The position numbers and the translations under genes were made by a program. DNA of 5,211 nucleotides from Phycisphaerales bacterium UBA1910 (lineage in GTDB: Bacteria; Planctomycetota; Phycisphaerae; Phycisphaerales; UBA1924), in assembly GCA_002337545.1 (NCBI GenBank), contig DDGE01000024.1:102695-107905 (forward strand), written 5' to 3'. Within the stretch, counting starts at the first letter, position 1. Each line of letters begins with the position of its first letter. The notes beneath the pieces are model-generated. The model was given only the letters and a program-made list of their open reading frames with translations, was not told the DNA's origin and made no database searches. Below are positions 3,604 to 5,211 of the stretch, piece by piece.

Positions 3604-5211
3604 TTATGGACATCCGCCTGTGTAGAGCCCGAGGAACGCGCTGACATCAAAGAAGTTCAGTATGCCGTCCCCACTGAAGTCTGCAACAGGATCCATGGCG
3701 GTGAACGCGCTGAGGAACGCACTCACATCGAAGAAGTCAAGTTGGCCATCGCCAGTCAGGTCTGCAGGGCACGGAGCACCGACTGGGATTTCGACTACGC
3801 CGTGGACTGGTGCAAAGCGTTCATTCCAGTCGTGCTGGGCATCGAACCAGCCGCTTGAGCCGCGGAACATGGCGACGAAGTTCTCACCGATACCGCCGTT
3901 GGGCTCGTTGGAGATCCAAGTGCGGTAGGCCGAGGGATCGCCGTCGTTCCAGTTGAACGTGCCCTCACTGCTCTGATCGGCCAAGCCGAGCCAGGTGTGG
4001 CGGATCTCGCCGTCGAACTGGGCGACATCGAATCGAACGAAGGTGTTCTCCGCAGCATCGTTGATGGTGACAAGGTCCCCGCTCATCGCCTTAGCCGCCG
4101 CGTTCGCCTCATACCAGTTCGCATCTTCGAGCAAGTAGTAGGTGTGGCCGTTGTGGTAGAACGGGCCTGCAAGGATATCGGGGATCTCAACTTCGATGAC
4201 GCCGTGGACCGGTGCGAAGCTCTCGTTCCAGTCGTTCTGAGCATCGAACCAGCCTGAGGTTCCGCGGAACATCGCAACATGGTTCTCTCCAGTGTTTCCG
4301 TCGGGCTCTCCCGAGAGGAACGCTGTGTAGGGGTTCATCTCATCACTTACCCATGAGAAGATACCCTCATCGAATCGGTCCGTCAGCCCGAGCCAAGTAT
4401 GACGGATCGCGTCGTCGAACTGAGCAACATTGAAACGCACGAAGCTGTTCTCGTCGGCATCATTGACCGTGACGAGATCGCCACCCAACGCTGAAACACC
4501 GGTGCGTTGGGCGTCCTCCCATGTCCCGTCCTCGAGCAGGTAGTACGCGTTACCGGTGATTTCGCTCATGAATGGGCCGGCGAGCACCGACGGCTGATCG
4601 ATCTCCGTTGGGCTCCCGAGCGAAGCAGTCAGCTCAACAGAGCCCTCACCGAGGAAGTCGCCAGAGGCGCTGAAGGCGATATCGGCGATCCCACGGAGTG
4701 TGTACTCACCGTTCCCCAGCGGCATGATGTGGTTGTACTCTGAATCAATGACCATCGTGCCGAACGGTCCGGAGAAGAGGATCCGTGCGTCGTTGACATC
4801 ACCGGTCGTCTTCACCATTGCTGCCAGTAGCACATCGACGGTTTCGCCCGGATCGAGATGATCGATTGTAAAGCCCATCGAGATGTTTTCCTGCGCGCTG
4901 ACTGTCCCAGTCTCAAACCCAACAAACATGCGTGCGGAGATCTCGGAGACAAACTCGATCGAATCGAATCGGAATGCATCGCCGGGTTCGTACCCAACAT
5001 ACTCAGATCGTGTGAGAACTTTCGCCGTCGCAAACTCATCCGGGCCTTCGGTTGCGTTCACGATTAGATCACGATCGATCAGCGCATACTCATCTGAAGG
5101 GTCAACATTGTAGAAATCTTCGACGGCATCAGGGTTGCCTACTCGCGCTGAGACGGATCCTGATCGATTATCAGCGTTGGGGGCGAGGGCCGGGCCGTAC
5201 ATCATGGTTAA
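3604..5211 (-). CDS. Secreted protein with two C-type-lectin-like domains and a dockerin-like C-terminus, partial
   Basis: Open for 535 codons from the right edge to TAA at 3604. The first in-frame ATG pair (5205, 5202) has no signal peptide behind it and the frame continues upstream, so the true start is probably outside. Residues below count from ATG 5205. Residues 1-205 are a beta-rich region that I cannot assign. Two C-type-lectin-like domains follow at about 209-340 and 346-474. Each has YYLLED, HTWLGL, an EP(D/N)-G motif and GWFDAQ; the EPD/EPN and W-x-D positions correspond to the family's calcium/sugar loop. The tail (479-533) starts Cys-Pro, has two EF-hand loops (DLTGDGQLDFFD, DFSGDGILNFFD) and ends GGCP. 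The role is probably extracellular or cell-surface binding; ligand unknown. It is unrelated in content to the metal locus and has its own terminator. Confidence 0.88.
   Translation of the reverse strand, partial: LTMMYGPALAPNADNRSGSVSARVGNPDAVEDFYNVDPSDEYALIDRDLIVNATEGPDEFATAKVLTRSEYVGYEPGDAFRFDSIEFVSEISARMFVGFETGTVSAQENISMGFTIDHLDPGETVDVLLAAMVKTTGDVNDARILFSGPFGTMVIDSEYNHIMPLGNGEYTLRGIADIAFSASGDFLGEGSVELTASLGSPTEIDQPSVLAGPFMSEITGNAYYLLEDGTWEDAQRTGVSALGGDLVTVNDADENSFVRFNVAQFDDAIRHTWLGLTDRFDEGIFSWVSDEMNPYTAFLSGEPDGNTGENHVAMFRGTSGWFDAQNDWNESFAPVHGVIEVEIPDILAGPFYHNGHTYYLLEDANWYEANAAAKAMSGDLVTINDAAENTFVRFDVAQFDGEIRHTWLGLADQSSEGTFNWNDGDPSAYRTWISNEPNGGIGENFVAMFRGSSGWFDAQHDWNERFAPVHGVVEIPVGAPCPADLTGDGQLDFFDVSAFLSAFTAMDPVADFSGDGILNFFDVSAFLGLYTGGCP
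3607..3771 (-). other. Dockerin-like double EF-hand C-terminal domain
   Basis: The last 55 residues of the lectin-domain protein hold two 12-residue calcium loops of the form D-x-(T/S)-x-D-G-x-x-(D/N)-x-x-D. Each is followed by VSAFL, and a Cys lies next to each end of the domain. The pattern matches the sorting or anchoring tag that recurs on secreted Phycisphaerae proteins, as I remember it. Calcium binding is expected from the loops; the sorting role is inference. Confidence 0.8.
3784..4581 (-). repeat. Tandem duplication of a C-type-lectin-like domain, about 405-bp period
   Basis: Domain 1 (4186-4581) and domain 2 (3784-4170) share long identical stretches such as YYLLED, GDLVT, IRHTWLGL, VAMFRG, GWFDAQ and FAPVHGV, offset by 135 residues through most of their length. 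DNA similarity is still visible by eye, for example GTTCCAGTCGT and GCATCGAACCAGCC. The copies differ at the sugar-contact motif: EPDG in domain 1 and EPNG in domain 2. Confidence 0.88.

Noticed and set aside
3413..3613. Minus-strand frame of 66 codons spanning the terminator
   Set aside because: It runs straight through the intrinsic terminator stem and T-tract of the upstream gene and shows no coding features.
5200..5205. ATG-ATG at the right edge as the true start of the lectin-domain gene
   Set aside because: The frame is open upstream to the edge, no signal peptide follows the ATG codons although the protein is evidently secreted, and no ribosome site can be seen in the six available bases.

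Overview
The window reads as chromosomal DNA from a planctomycete, probably class Phycisphaerae. The main clue is the C-terminal module of the right-hand protein: a Cys-Pro start, two EF-hand/dockerin-like loops each followed by FFDVSAFL, and a terminal Gly-Gly-Cys-Pro. I recognise that tag from secreted Phycisphaerae proteins. Moderately high GC and GTG starts fit. This assignment is inference from memory, not from a search.

Left two thirds (1-3211): a metal-efflux locus. A leftward operon starts at about 2744 and encodes, in order, a small secreted Cys-rich protein (2277-2717), a TolC/CzcC-type outer-membrane lipoprotein (777-2183) and the N-terminal 260 residues of a periplasmic adaptor of the CzcB/CusB type (780 down to the left edge). 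An inner-membrane RND pump (CzcA/CusA type) would be expected beyond the edge. The adaptor frame runs off the window without a stop and begins with GTG, so a simple ATG-to-stop search shows only wrong-frame shadows there. Its N-terminal half carries five copies of C-x2-H-x6-C-x2-C, four of them inside a tandem duplication of 80 residues.

Divergently transcribed is an ArsR/SmtB-type repressor (2819-3211). Between it and the operon lies a perfect inverted repeat with 14-bp arms (2746-2779). It contains a TTGACT -35 hexamer and a weak -10 in each direction, so one bound dimer could silence both promoters. The repressor lacks the classical alpha-3 Cys site. It aligns without gaps to the SmtB alpha-5 metal site, with one His replaced by Cys.

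Right third (3604-5211): a convergent, leftward gene, open at the right edge, for a large secreted protein. It has an unassigned beta-rich N-terminal part, two tandem C-type-lectin-like domains and the dockerin-like tail. A strong intrinsic terminator follows it at 3534-3571. The roughly 320 bp between the repressor and that terminator hold no gene I can support, only two hairpin-forming inverted repeats.
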